Assembly (NCBI GenBank): GCA_938021675.1 | Contig: CALIFY010000066.1 | Location: forward strand, 31,969-95,968 | Length of the DNA stretch: 64,000 bases | Source: an uncultured Acidimicrobiales bacterium | GTDB lineage: Bacteria; Actinomycetota; Acidimicrobiia; Acidimicrobiales; SZUA-35 | Direction: 5' to 3' | Part shown: piece after piece, positions 1 through 9,536 of the stretch | How positions within the stretch are numbered: position 1 is the stretch's first letter | How the letters are laid out: every line of letters starts with the position of its first letter | The notes under the pieces: model-generated | The model's input: the letters and a program-made list of their open reading frames with translations, nothing else | The model's database searches: none | What the model was told of the DNA's origin: nothing | Made by a program: the position numbers and the translations under genes

Positions 1-1340
1 CGAAGGGGGTCAACGTCCGGCACCGAAACGTGGTGAACTTCCTCACCTCGATGGCCGATACCCCCGGGCTCGACAGCGGTGATGTCCTTCTGGCCGTCAC
101 AACGCTGTCGTTCGACATCGCCGTGCTCGAGTTGTATCTCCCGCTGATTCGAGGGGCGACGGTGGTCGTCGCCGGACCCGAAGTTCAGACGTCGGGCGAG
201 GCGTTGGCTCGAACACTTTCGTCGGAACAGGTCACCGTGATGCAGGCCACTCCGGCATCGTGGAAACTCCTTCTCGGGAGCGGCTGGGCCGGCAAGTCGG
301 ACCTCCGAGTCCTGTGCGGTGGCGAGCTGCTCCCCCGCGACCTCGCCGAGGAACTTCTCCCTCGATGCTCCGAGCTATGGAACATGTACGGTCCGACCGA
401 GACCACCGTGTGGTCGGCGGCCCGGCGGGTCACCTCCGGCGACGGGCCGGTTCCCATCGGCGGCCCGATCGCCAACACACAACTCCACGTGCTCGACGCC
501 AACCTTCAGCCGGTACCGATCGGTGTTGCCGGCGAACTCTGCATCGGCGGCGACGGCGTGGCCGCCGGATACCACGACCGTGACGAGCTGACGGCCGACC
601 GGTTCGTCAGCAACCCGCTCGTCGACCGCAACGATGACAAGGGCAACAACGACACCCTGTATCGCACCGGCGATTCCTGCCGGTACCGCCTCGACGGCAC
701 TATCGAATTTCTCGGCCGTATAGATCTGCAGGTCAAGGTTCGGGGATTCCGGATCGAGCTTGGCGAAGTCGAGAGCGTGCTCGACCGCCATGACGGGGTG
801 AAGGAGGCGGTCGTGACCGCCCAGCCCGATCCGAGCGGAGACAACCGACTCGTGGCCTACGTGATCCCGACCACCGACGAAGGACCCGACGCCGCGACGC
901 TCCGCCACCACCTGGCGTCATCGTTGCCGGCATACATGGTGCCAACGCTGTTCGTGCCGATGAGTGAGTGGCCGCTCACGAACAACGGCAAGATCGACCG
1001 GCGCGCCCTACCAGATCCCGACCTCACCGAGTTAGCGGGACGCACCGACCGGACCCTTCCCCGCACCGACACCGAACGAGGTATCGCTGAGATCTGGTCA
1101 CAGCTCCTGGGCATCAGCGAGATCGGGGTCGAAGATAACTTCTTCGAGCTTGGCGGCCATTCGCTTCTCGCCGCTCAGATCATGACCAAGGTCAACGACG
1201 TCTTCGGGGTGGCCGTTCCCCTCCCAGAACTGTTCGCCGACCCAACGGTGGCCCACCTGGCCGACCGGGTCGGCACCGCCGGGCTACTCGTCGATCTCGA
1301 CATCGGTGGCGAAGACGACCGCGAGGAGTTCGTACTGTGA
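1..1340 (+). CDS. NRPS adenylation-carrier protein, 5' end outside the window
   Basis: The frame is open to the left edge, so the gene starts upstream; the first GTG at 30 lies inside the adenylation core (A3 tail KGVNVRHRNVVNF). Visible adenylation motifs in order are MYGPTETTVWS (A5), GELCIGGDGVAAGYH (A6), YRTGD (A7), GRIDLQVKVRGFRIELGE (A8) and NGKIDRRALP (A10). A peptidyl-carrier domain with the phosphopantetheine site DNFFELGGHSLLA ends the protein. It should activate an amino acid as its adenylate and load it on the carrier. My hand reading of the specificity pocket is D-I-L-A-V-C-M-V-W(-K), which I cannot assign firmly. The stop overlaps the next NRPS start as GTGA, so the two are translationally coupled. 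Whether a condensation domain precedes it cannot be seen. Confidence 0.93.
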   Translation, partial: KGVNVRHRNVVNFLTSMADTPGLDSGDVLLAVTTLSFDIAVLELYLPLIRGATVVVAGPEVQTSGEALARTLSSEQVTVMQATPASWKLLLGSGWAGKSDLRVLCGGELLPRDLAEELLPRCSELWNMYGPTETTVWSAARRVTSGDGPVPIGGPIANTQLHVLDANLQPVPIGVAGELCIGGDGVAAGYHDRDELTADRFVSNPLVDRNDDKGNNDTLYRTGDSCRYRLDGTIEFLGRIDLQVKVRGFRIELGEVESVLDRHDGVKEAVVTAQPDPSGDNRLVAYVIPTTDEGPDAATLRHHLASSLPAYMVPTLFVPMSEWPLTNNGKIDRRALPDPDLTELAGRTDRTLPRTDTERGIAEIWSQLLGISEIGVEDNFFELGGHSLLAAQIMTKVNDVFGVAVPLPELFADPTVAHLADRVGTAGLLVDLDIGGEDDREEFVL

Positions 1341-4024
1341 GCGACACGCTCGAATATCTCACCGAGCTTCGGGAACGCGGGTTCGTTATCGCCCTTACCG
1401 ACGATGGCGAAAACTTGAAGATCAACGCGCCGAAGAATCATCTCGACCCGGCAACCCGATCCGAACTCGGAAACCGGAAGAGCGAGATCATCGCCTTCCT
1501 GCACCAGGCGACGGCGGTAGCCGAACAGTCGATCCCCCCGATCGAGCCACGCCATCCCGATGCGCCGCTGCAGTTGTCGGCCGCACAGGAACGGATCTGG
1601 AAGCTCTACCGTCTCGACCGGGACGGGACCGGATTGAACATCGCGGTGCCGTGGCGGCTTCGGGGCAGCTTGAATATCGACGTACTCGAAGCTGCGCTGG
1701 CCGATGTGGTGAGTCGACACGAAACGCTGCGCTGCCGGTTTGGTGGTGGCAACGAACCCGACGCCAGCCCGATCTCGATGACCGACGATGCCGCCATCAC
1801 CGTCGAACGGTATGACACGACGTCCGAACCATCGACCGACGAGCCGGTGACCGTCGCTCAGCGCATGGCCGACGCCTTCGCCAACCGGCCGTTCGACCTC
1901 ACCGCCGAGGTGGCTCGGGCGGCGGTGATCGAGATCGGTCCCGACGACCACCTTCTACTTCTGGTGTTCCATCAGATCGTGTTCGATTGGGGTGCAGCCC
2001 TCCCGCTCATCGACGATCTGGCCACCAGCTACCAACGTCGGCTCGACGGTGATGAGGGGCGCGCTGAACCACCGGCCATCGGCTACCTAGACTTTGCCGC
2101 CTGGCAACAGACCTGGTTGACCGGTGATGGCCCGGAACCCCACAAGGCGTATTGGTCGGATCAGCTCGATCGGCCATACCGGTCGCTTCTCTTGCCGGGG
2201 TCTTCGATCTCCGTCACACCGGACGCGTCCACCGCCACTCCCCTTCCATTCCACCTCGACTTCGAAACGGGCCAGGGACTGGCCCAACTGAGCCGATCGG
2301 CCGGCGCCACCCTCTATATGACGTTGCTCGGAGCGTGGCAGTCGCTCCTTGCCGCCTATGGCCAGGGCGATGAGGCCATCGTCTATTCGCTTCTGAATCT
2401 GAATCGACCGGAGCTGAAGGAGCTGATCGGGTTGTTCGCCAACCCGCTCCCGGTCCGCGTTGACCTCGATGGCGACCTCACCGCGACGGGCGTCATCGAG
2501 CGGGTCAGCGCTGCCGCCCTTGGTGCCTACAGCCACCAAGACCTCCCGCTTGAGGAGGTCATGGCCCACTTCACCGCCGACCCCGAGAGCACATCCGGTC
2601 CGTTCCAAGCCTTGTTCATTTTCCAACACCAGCCGACGCCGACGCTTCGGCTCGGTGACGCGGTCGGCGAGTTGCTAACCGTCGGCGCCCACGCCGCCGG
2701 GTTCGATCTCCGCTTGTTTGCCGAAGAAGCCGACGACGGAATTCGAGGGTGGCTTGAGTTCGACAGCGGACGGTGCGACCCGCTGGCCGCCGAACGGCTG
2801 CTCGATCAGTACACCGGTCTCCTGTCGGCTATGGCGAAACGACCAGGTGCTCCCATGGCTTCGCTGATGCCGGTGACGGACGCAGATCGGGCCGCCGCCG
2901 CGGCGGAGGAGACGGCACCGCGGACCGCCGACGCTTCTTTCGTCGAACCTCGAAACGATCGAGAACGTGAGCTTGCAGCGCTGTGGTCCGAACTCTTCAA
3001 GCGTGAGGTGGGTATCGACGACAACTTTTTCTCCCTCGGTGGCTATTCGTTGCAGGCGGTGAAGATGATGGCCGATATCGAGGCATCGACGGGCCGGGCG
3101 TTGCCGCTGGCAACCCTGTTTCAAGCCCCGACAATCCGCGCCCTGGCCGACATCATCGACCGAGACGGGTACAAGTTGTCGTGGACGTCGCTCGTCCCGA
3201 TAAAGGAGTCGGGGGCAAAGCCGCCCATCTTCTGTGTCGCCGCGCTCGGTGATGAGATCATTCAGTTCGGGGAACTCGCCGACCTGCTCGACGACGATCA
3301 GCCGTTCTACGCTCTCCAGCAGGGCCTCGAACGAACCGACGAGATTCGGACGTCCATCCCAGCGATGGCATCCCACTACTTGTCGGAGATCCGAACGGTG
3401 CAACCCGTCGGCCCCTACCTCATCACCGGGTATTGCTTTGGCGCTCTCGTGGCTTACGAGATGGCACAACAACTCGACGCCTCAGGAGAGACATACTCGC
3501 TGATCTCGATCGAGGGCGAGGCCCCGGGCGGGATCTACACCGACAAGCGATCGAACACCGAGCGCCTGACCACGATGGCGGCCGTGCTCATCAAAGGCGG
3601 CCCGGGCAATGCCTTACGCTACGCAAAGAAGCGGATCGCTCGACTGTGGCAATTCGGACCGTGGACCCGGCTCCGACACATCCTCCACCGCGGATTCGAA
3701 CGAACCGGTCTTCCCGTACCGGAGACGCTTAAGGACGTACTCCAGATCAATGCCCAGGCCGCAAACGAGTACGCCAATATCATCCCTCGTCGAGACGGCG
3801 ACTTACTGCTCCTACGGGCAGAAACGACCACTCCAGGCTTCGTCTATCAAGAACAGCTTGGGTGGGACCGCTACGTCGATGGCGACATCCACACCCATTG
3901 GATCCCTGGCGACCACGAAGGCATCTGGAAGTCACCGAACGTTCAAGTATTTGCCAAGAAACTTGAACAGGTGATCGATGAAAGCCGGAGCGGATTGGGG
4001 GCCGGACCAGATGCACACAGTTAG
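1337..4024 (+). CDS. Terminal NRPS: docking domain, degenerate condensation domain, carrier, thioesterase
   Basis: A GTG start at 1337 overlaps the previous stop by 4 nt. Residues 1-60 resemble a TubC-type N-terminal docking domain. Residues 75-500 are a condensation domain (LQLSAAQERIW near 79), but the HHxxxDG site reads HQIVFDW at 212-218, so the catalytic second His is Gln and the Gly is Trp. There is no adenylation domain. A carrier domain follows (DNFFSLGGYSLQ, Ser about 571), then a type I thioesterase with GYCFGA around Cys700 in the GxSxG position and a late GDHEG His. The protein probably receives the product of the preceding A-T protein and releases it by hydrolysis or transfer. 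Because the condensation site is defective, it may act as a structural or non-canonical domain. Downstream it overlaps a sulfotransferase gene. Confidence 0.9.
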   Translation: MSDTLEYLTELRERGFVIALTDDGENLKINAPKNHLDPATRSELGNRKSEIIAFLHQATAVAEQSIPPIEPRHPDAPLQLSAAQERIWKLYRLDRDGTGLNIAVPWRLRGSLNIDVLEAALADVVSRHETLRCRFGGGNEPDASPISMTDDAAITVERYDTTSEPSTDEPVTVAQRMADAFANRPFDLTAEVARAAVIEIGPDDHLLLLVFHQIVFDWGAALPLIDDLATSYQRRLDGDEGRAEPPAIGYLDFAAWQQTWLTGDGPEPHKAYWSDQLDRPYRSLLLPGSSISVTPDASTATPLPFHLDFETGQGLAQLSRSAGATLYMTLLGAWQSLLAAYGQGDEAIVYSLLNLNRPELKELIGLFANPLPVRVDLDGDLTATGVIERVSAAALGAYSHQDLPLEEVMAHFTADPESTSGPFQALFIFQHQPTPTLRLGDAVGELLTVGAHAAGFDLRLFAEEADDGIRGWLEFDSGRCDPLAAERLLDQYTGLLSAMAKRPGAPMASLMPVTDADRAAAAAEETAPRTADASFVEPRNDRERELAALWSELFKREVGIDDNFFSLGGYSLQAVKMMADIEASTGRALPLATLFQAPTIRALADIIDRDGYKLSWTSLVPIKESGAKPPIFCVAALGDEIIQFGELADLLDDDQPFYALQQGLERTDEIRTSIPAMASHYLSEIRTVQPVGPYLITGYCFGALVAYEMAQQLDASGETYSLISIEGEAPGGIYTDKRSNTERLTTMAAVLIKGGPGNALRYAKKRIARLWQFGPWTRLRHILHRGFERTGLPVPETLKDVLQINAQAANEYANIIPRRDGDLLLLRAETTTPGFVYQEQLGWDRYVDGDIHTHWIPGDHEGIWKSPNVQVFAKKLEQVIDESRSGLGAGPDAHS

Positions 4025-4820
4025 AGGACGCAGGTTCAAACGACTTCCCATCGGCCTGGTAAACCAGACCCGGATGAGCGCCTTTCGACTGTACGGCATG
4101 CCGGGTGACCGGTCGTCGCTTCGAACGGCGTTTCTCCTCGGGCATATGCGTTCTGGCTCTTCGCTACTGACAAAACTCTTGTCTACGACACCAGAAGTAC
4201 TCGAATTCGGCGAGCTCCACCTGAACTACCGTTCCAAATCCGACTTCACGGCGATGACCGGACGGCTGCTCTGGAAACGCCGCCAGGTACGGGTCGGCGA
4301 TCACCAACGCATCGCTCTCGACAAACTGTTACACAACTATCAGTTACCGATTGAACGCTGCGAACTGCTTGTGACACACCAGGCACTTCCCATGATCCTC
4401 CTCAGGGAACCGGCACCGACCATCAGCAGCATCGTTCGAACGTTTCGCAACTTTTCGAAAGATCGAGCTGTCGACTATTACATCGAACGAGTGAACATGC
4501 TCACCGAGTACGCTCGCACTTTAGGCCCAGAAATAGACGTGCTGGGCATCGAATACGGCGACATTGTAGACCGAACAGATGCTCTCTTCGATAGCCTCAC
4601 GAAACATCTTGGACTAGAGGAGAAACTCCGCCATCAATATAGTCATACGGGCCCATACGGGCGAGCCGACCCATCCAAGAATCTTGCCACCGGACGCATC
4701 CTCACATCGGCGGAACGTTCATCTTCTCCGGGCAACACCTTCGACGTCGGCAGGGAAGCAGAACTGGCCCATCAAGAGTGCCGCTATGCCATGCGAACCC
4801 ACTGCATTGCCGTCGGATAG
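3978..4820 (+). CDS. Sulfotransferase-family protein
   Basis: The family transfers sulfate from PAPS to hydroxyl or amino groups. The 5'-phosphosulfate loop reads LLGHMRSGSSLLTKLL (residues about 53-68) and a 3'-phosphate motif LLREPAPTISSIVR lies near 142. The gene overlaps the NRPS end by 47 nt if it starts at the ATG at 3978, which has AGGTG six bases upstream; ATGs at 4011 and 4074 are also possible, and the last would give a more usual short lead before the P-loop. The overlap puts it in one transcript with the two NRPS proteins, so the substrate may be the peptide product or the associated glycan. Acceptor specificity cannot be read from the sequence. Confidence 0.8.
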   Translation: MKAGADWGPDQMHTVRGRRFKRLPIGLVNQTRMSAFRLYGMPGDRSSLRTAFLLGHMRSGSSLLTKLLSTTPEVLEFGELHLNYRSKSDFTAMTGRLLWKRRQVRVGDHQRIALDKLLHNYQLPIERCELLVTHQALPMILLREPAPTISSIVRTFRNFSKDRAVDYYIERVNMLTEYARTLGPEIDVLGIEYGDIVDRTDALFDSLTKHLGLEEKLRHQYSHTGPYGRADPSKNLATGRILTSAERSSSPGNTFDVGREAELAHQECRYAMRTHCIAVG

Positions 4821-4874
4821 CCACGGCCGAGCTACCGATCGGCCAATCGACGAGGCAGTCCGACGAGGTGGCCG

Positions 4875-6854
4875 ATGAGTTGGCCGATGGAGCGGCCGAT
4901 GAGTCGCCCTGATCGATCCAGCCGGTACCCGGCCTGGCGATGGACGCTCATCGCCAGCCTCACGTTGCTCCCGCTGGTGGCCGCTGCCTGTTCGGACGAT
5001 CTCGACGACATCACGCTGTCCGAAGTCTCCCCCACCACGTCAAGCCTCGGCGATGGTGGTGCGGCCACGACCGACGAAACTCCAGCAGCCGAACCCGAGA
5101 CGGCGAACACGACCGAACTCGGACTGATACGAATCGACCAATTCGGCTACCGTCCGAACGACACTAAAGTGGCCGTCGCCGCCGACCCGGAGTTCGGCCT
5201 CGATGCTGAAGTGGAGTATCGACCGGGCTCTCGATTCGAGGTCAGGCGATGGACCGATGACCGGGTGGTCTTCGAGGGCGAACCCGAGTCGTGGTCGGCG
5301 GGAGCAACCGATGAACAATCGGGCGACCGAGGCTGGTGGTTCGACTTCTCCACCGTGGACCAGCCTGGCTCGTACTACATCGCCGACCCTGAAACCGGAG
5401 AAGAGACCGGCCGGTTCGAGATCGCCGATGATGTCTACGACGACGTGCTGGATGCCGCCCTCCGAATGTTCTGGTTCAACCGGGCCAACACCGCCCACCC
5501 CGAAGAGATCGCCGGGCCCTGGGCCGATGAGGCGGCGTACGTCGGCCCCGACCAGGACACCGAAGCTCGGTCGGTTGACGATCAGACCGACCCATCGACC
5601 GCCCTCGACCTGAGCGGAGGATGGTTCGACGCTGGAGACACCAACAAGTACGTGACCTTCGCCAGCGAAGCGGTCCACCTTCTCCTTACCGCCTATCGAC
5701 AACACCCCACCGTGTTCGATGATGCGGTCGGTATCCCCGAGTCTGGAAACGGCATCCCCGATGTCGTGGATGAGGTTCGCTGGGAGGTGGATTGGCTGAA
5801 ACGCATGCAGCTCGATGATGGCGGGGTGCTGACGAAGGTCGGACTCATCGACAACGAGGGGTTCGAGCTGCCCAGCCGGGTCGACCTCCCCCGCTACTAC
5901 GAGGAGGTCTGCTCCTCGTCGACCATCGCCGCCGCAGGGATGATGGCTCACGCCGCGGTCGTCTTTGCCACAATCCCCGAGCTGGCCGACGAAGCCGACG
6001 AGCTTGAGACACGCGCCGAGCGAGCGTGGCGCTGGTACCAGACCAACCAGATCCGGGACGACTGCGATCCGCAACTTGTGAGGGCCGGCGATGCCGATCT
6101 CTCGGTGGAAGCGCAACGCGATCTTGAAGTCGTCGCTGCCGTCTACCTTTTTGCCCTCACCGAGGACCCGGCATACGGCGACGCGGTGTCGAGTCGATAC
6201 GACGAGACGCTGCCGTTCACCGGTGACGGGTTTGGCAACTACGGCCCCGACCGGACCAGCGCGTTGCTGTTTTACCGAGACCTCCCATCGGCCGACCCGG
6301 CGGTTATCGCTGGCATCGATGACCGCCTCGATCAGATGCGAACCGGATCGCCTCTCTTCGGGTTCGACCCAGACGCCGACCTGTACCGGTCGTTCATGCC
6401 CAACAACTCATACCATTGGGGAAGCAACATGGTGAAGGCCAACGTCGGCAGCGCCAACCTTGCCATCGGTGACGTGCCAGGGGGCGAAGAGCGAGCCCTC
6501 GCCCACTTGAACTATTTCCACGGAATCAACCCGCTCGGCGTGGTCTACCTCTCGAACATGAACGCCCTCGGCGCCGAGCGGTCCGTGCAATCCATCTTTC
6601 ATTTCTGGTTTGGCGAACAGACCATATATGACGTGTCGACCGGTTCCGATACCGGCGTGCCACCGGGATATCTCGTCGGCGGTCCGAACCAGTTCTACTC
6701 GGGCGCCGACTCCCCGCCAGCCGAGCAACCGCCGCTCAAGAGTTATCGAGACTGGTCGGCGTCGGGATCCGAGCCATCGTGGGAGATCACCGAGCCCGCC
6801 ATTTACTATCAAGCCGCATACGTCCATCTCTTGGCCGCAGTGTTATCGAGCTAG
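4875..6854 (+). CDS. GH9 endoglucanase-type lipoprotein
   Basis: A hydrophobic signal at residues 24-38 ends in a lipobox with Cys39 (LVAAAC), so the enzyme is probably anchored on the outer face of the membrane. Residues about 83-180 form the Ig-like CelD_N domain (IRIDQFGYRPND). The GH9 catalytic domain has GGWFDAGDTNKY near 248, with both Asp residues, NNSYHWGSN near 512, and the C-terminal SWEITEPAIYYQAAY with the likely catalytic acid Glu640. The family hydrolyses beta-1,4-glucan by inversion. Three in-frame ATGs (4875, 4887, 4899) fall in a 12-bp repeat based on GGCCGATG; GAGGTGG just before 4875 favours the first. Most secreted GH9 enzymes are soluble, so lipid anchoring beside glycan export genes suggests trimming of a self-made polymer or local feeding. 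Confidence 0.92.
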   Translation: MSWPMERPMSRPDRSSRYPAWRWTLIASLTLLPLVAAACSDDLDDITLSEVSPTTSSLGDGGAATTDETPAAEPETANTTELGLIRIDQFGYRPNDTKVAVAADPEFGLDAEVEYRPGSRFEVRRWTDDRVVFEGEPESWSAGATDEQSGDRGWWFDFSTVDQPGSYYIADPETGEETGRFEIADDVYDDVLDAALRMFWFNRANTAHPEEIAGPWADEAAYVGPDQDTEARSVDDQTDPSTALDLSGGWFDAGDTNKYVTFASEAVHLLLTAYRQHPTVFDDAVGIPESGNGIPDVVDEVRWEVDWLKRMQLDDGGVLTKVGLIDNEGFELPSRVDLPRYYEEVCSSSTIAAAGMMAHAAVVFATIPELADEADELETRAERAWRWYQTNQIRDDCDPQLVRAGDADLSVEAQRDLEVVAAVYLFALTEDPAYGDAVSSRYDETLPFTGDGFGNYGPDRTSALLFYRDLPSADPAVIAGIDDRLDQMRTGSPLFGFDPDADLYRSFMPNNSYHWGSNMVKANVGSANLAIGDVPGGEERALAHLNYFHGINPLGVVYLSNMNALGAERSVQSIFHFWFGEQTIYDVSTGSDTGVPPGYLVGGPNQFYSGADSPPAEQPPLKSYRDWSASGSEPSWEITEPAIYYQAAYVHLLAAVLSS

Positions 6855-6862
6855 GAGGAACC

Positions 6863-7882
6863 GTGACGATAGCAATGCCCCAATCGGGCCATCACAGATC
6901 GAGGGGTTTCGTCAACGTGAGAGCGCAGCGCATGTTATTGATCGGTGCCGTCCTCTGGCTCGTGCTGGTGGTGGCGGCGTGCGGAGGATCTGAGAACCTC
7001 GCTCGGTCAAACCCCGACGACTCCACCGGCACCACTCCTGGATCGGTTCAACCCGAGCCATCAACCAGCCGAGGTCCAGACAACGGTGAGCCGGCAAACG
7101 GTGAACCGGCAGACAGTGAATCGGCAGCAGGTCAGGACCCGACGTCAACTCTTACCGGGATCGATTGGTGGGGGTGCTGGCAGGCAGCCGACGCACGAAA
7201 CGCCAGCGGGGGAATCGCCGGCGACGGGGAGCAGGTCGAGTCCCTACCGAATTGTGCTGCCGGTCCGAGCAGCGTGGGCCAGGTTGGCGACATGTCGCAT
7301 CCTTCATCCCCGCCGACGTTCCGAGCGGCCGGGGCCGACGGTCACCCGTCGATCGAGTTCACGTTCAAGGGCGACACGCTCCTGCAGACAAACGGCGGCC
7401 AACCGTGGAGCGGTGATGCCGTCCTCCCAGCGGCTGGCCAAGGTGTCACGATGGCCTGGATCGGCATGACGATGGACATCGACTCGCACCGCTTCAAGTT
7501 CCTGGTATCGGGCCTCAGCGACCGTCACGAATACCCCATGCTGCGGGCGGAAGGCGAAGGGGCTCGGCGTTTCGCCGGCTACGGCGGAGGCGCGACAGAC
7601 GCTGTCTCGAGCGAAGGCACCATCACCGACTTCGCACTCCATGGGGTGATAGTCCATCTCGGCCCCGACGGTTCGACCGCCAGCGTCGAAGTCGATGGTG
7701 CCGACATCCGCTCGGACCAGAGATCTGACATACGGGCCGACGTGTCTGGCCTGACGCTGGGCAACAGCTACCGACGCAACTTCTCGACCACCGACCATCA
7801 GTTCGTGTTCCTCGGTCTTCGTGAGGGTGAGATGAGCCCAGCCGACAAAGACGCGTTCTGGGCCTACCTCGACAGTTTGTAG
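6863..7882 (+). CDS. Secreted lipoprotein with a probable lectin-like (jelly-roll) domain
   Basis: The start is set at GTG 6863 because AGGAGG sits six bases upstream, only nine bases after the GH9 stop; the open frame extends further 5' but without a site. The signal peptide carries LVVAAC as lipobox, followed by a low-complexity linker with a short repeat (GEPAN/GEPAD, 7084-7126). The remainder, about 240 residues, alternates beta-strand-like stretches (SIEFTFKGDTLLQTNG, HQFVFLGLREGEMS) and ends in an acidic helix; it resembles concanavalin-type LamG modules found in secreted proteins, but no defining residue is recognisable. It is probably co-transcribed with the GH9 lipoprotein and may bind a glycan. 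Function unknown. Confidence 0.75.
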   Translation: MTIAMPQSGHHRSRGFVNVRAQRMLLIGAVLWLVLVVAACGGSENLARSNPDDSTGTTPGSVQPEPSTSRGPDNGEPANGEPADSESAAGQDPTSTLTGIDWWGCWQAADARNASGGIAGDGEQVESLPNCAAGPSSVGQVGDMSHPSSPPTFRAAGADGHPSIEFTFKGDTLLQTNGGQPWSGDAVLPAAGQGVTMAWIGMTMDIDSHRFKFLVSGLSDRHEYPMLRAEGEGARRFAGYGGGATDAVSSEGTITDFALHGVIVHLGPDGSTASVEVDGADIRSDQRSDIRADVSGLTLGNSYRRNFSTTDHQFVFLGLREGEMSPADKDAFWAYLDSL

Positions 7883-7914
7883 GACACGGCCCGACCCACG
7901 TTTTCGACATTGGG

Positions 7915-8679
7915 TCAACCGTCGGGAGGATCGAACCGGTAGTCGAACAGTTCGATGTCTCGACGGTAGACGTCGGCAACGATTCGTCGGGTCTCATCGG
8001 TGTAGAACGACCGATAGTCGGTGGCCGACGGGCCATCGGTTCGATTGTGGTGAGCGATGGTGCGTTCTATCCCAAGCCGTTCGGCGATGTGGCAGAAATC
8101 CTGCTCAAGTGTTTCGAACCGACCGACGTAGTCGATCTGCAGACGACCAGCGGGGTCGAGAAGGAACCGGTGCTGAGGTTTGAAGTGCTGCCAGGACGCC
8201 ACGTTCTTCGCGGTGACCCACCGTCTCACGAAGTCGTCAAAAGTGTCGTACGGTGCCAGTTGGGTGTTGGCCCACGCTCGGTCCTTGTCGGTCATCCCAC
8301 CCCGTTTGAGAAACCGAAAGGCAGAGAACAGGCGGTCCCACGGGTTTCGCACGAAGGTGAACTTGAAGTAGCTCTCAAACTCCTGCTTCGAGTAGATCAA
8401 TTGGAACGACTTGACGGCCAGGTGTGTCGCGACCATGTCGCCGAACAGACTGCGACTGACCGACACCCCAGCACACTTCGGTACATGGATGAAAATGCAC
8501 CGCCGTCGATCGAATTCGGCAAGTCCGGGGTCGGTTCCGTCGCCGGTCCGGATCCCTTGGAGATCGCGATACATGTCGGGGCGTAACCGGCGGAACGCGA
8601 CCCGCCTGGCCTCATGGGGAAGACGCCACGCTAGGCCGAGTAGTGAATCCTGGGTCAAAGCGACCGAAGACGAGGGCAT
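7915..8679 (-). CDS. Sulfotransferase family 2-like protein
   Basis: This resembles the Sulfotransfer_2 (carbohydrate sulfotransferase) group. The PAPS 5'-phosphosulfate motif is FIHVPKCAGVSVSRSLFG near residues 54-71 and the 3'-phosphate motif is FVRNPWDRLFSAFRFL near 110. Length (254 residues) fits the family. It would sulfate a sugar hydroxyl of a glycan. It sits six bases downstream of the SGNH hydrolase gene and converges with the lectin-like lipoprotein. It is the second of three sulfotransferases in this locus, and no PAPS-synthesis gene is in the window. Confidence 0.88.
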   Translation of the reverse strand: MPSSSVALTQDSLLGLAWRLPHEARRVAFRRLRPDMYRDLQGIRTGDGTDPGLAEFDRRRCIFIHVPKCAGVSVSRSLFGDMVATHLAVKSFQLIYSKQEFESYFKFTFVRNPWDRLFSAFRFLKRGGMTDKDRAWANTQLAPYDTFDDFVRRWVTAKNVASWQHFKPQHRFLLDPAGRLQIDYVGRFETLEQDFCHIAERLGIERTIAHHNRTDGPSATDYRSFYTDETRRIVADVYRRDIELFDYRFDPPDG

Positions 8680-8685
8680 GGTCGG

Positions 8686-9348
8686 TCAGCTCGCCTGCGA
8701 CCGGTCGGACTCGCCGGGTCGCGGGCTGTAGTTGGTCTCATCCACATGTGTCCGTAACACCTCTGCCCACTTCTCGTACCCGACATCGGTGAGATGAATT
8801 CCGTCTGTCGTCTCTGCGGGGCGGAGGCCTCCGTTCCCGTCGTCGAAGATGGGGTGAAGATCGAGTAGCGGCAGGTTACGTGACGCGGCCAAGGCGACGA
8901 TCGTGTCATTGAGCCGAGTTACCTCGTCGACCGCGTCGGATCGAGGGAACACCGTTTGGACCACGACCGTTGTCTCTGGGGCAGCCTGCCGGAAGTGATC
9001 GAGAATACGCTCCAGGTGCCGCTCGCTCCACTCCGGTGAACGACCGTCTCGGATGTCGTTGGTACCGGCCAAAAGGTACACGACCGCTGGCTTCGATCGA
9101 GCCACGTCTTGGGAGACGGCGACCAATTGGGCGGTGGTAAAGCCGGAGTAGCCCCGGTTCGCTACCTCCTGTTCGGGGAGGAGATGAGACCAATCGCCCC
9201 CCTCGGTGATGCTGTCACCGAGAACCACGACGGTCGACCGGTCGATCGGGCGTCGCGGTATCTCGTCGTCCCTTGTCATTCTCCAGGTGACCGACAAGGC
9301 GCCGACCGCGGCGAGTGCCAACCCAGCGAAAATCTTTCCTCGGGTCAT
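8686..9348 (-). CDS. SGNH/GDSL-type hydrolase with an N-terminal membrane anchor
   Basis: Family blocks are clear: VVVLGDSITEGG (block I nucleophile Ser), the Gly block NRGYSG, GTNDIRDG (block III) and DGIHLTDVGYEKW (block V Asp and His). With the ATG at 9348 the protein begins with a short basic stretch and one hydrophobic segment (FAGLALAAVGALSVTW), so it is likely exported and membrane-tethered; an upstream ATG-in-frame start at 9435 is less attractive. Enzymes of this fold remove or add acyl groups, and in glycan loci often act as O-acetyl esterases or transferases. It is co-directional with the sulfotransferase, suggesting joint glycan modification. The substrate is inferred. Confidence 0.85.
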   Translation of the reverse strand: MTRGKIFAGLALAAVGALSVTWRMTRDDEIPRRPIDRSTVVVLGDSITEGGDWSHLLPEQEVANRGYSGFTTAQLVAVSQDVARSKPAVVYLLAGTNDIRDGRSPEWSERHLERILDHFRQAAPETTVVVQTVFPRSDAVDEVTRLNDTIVALAASRNLPLLDLHPIFDDGNGGLRPAETTDGIHLTDVGYEKWAEVLRTHVDETNYSPRPGESDRSQAS

Positions 9349-9536
9349 CGGGCCACCGCCTCGATCGTGTTTCGATCGACCGAACATCGCCGTTCCGGGG
9401 TCGAACGACCCAATCTCCGCCCGGCTGTTGAGCACGGTGGCCGCTGGTCATACTCTGGGATTACCCACCGCTCCACGGTGGGAGTCGAGATGCCGGGTTT
9501 CGCGAAACCGGGTACCAAAACATCGAGTACCAATAC

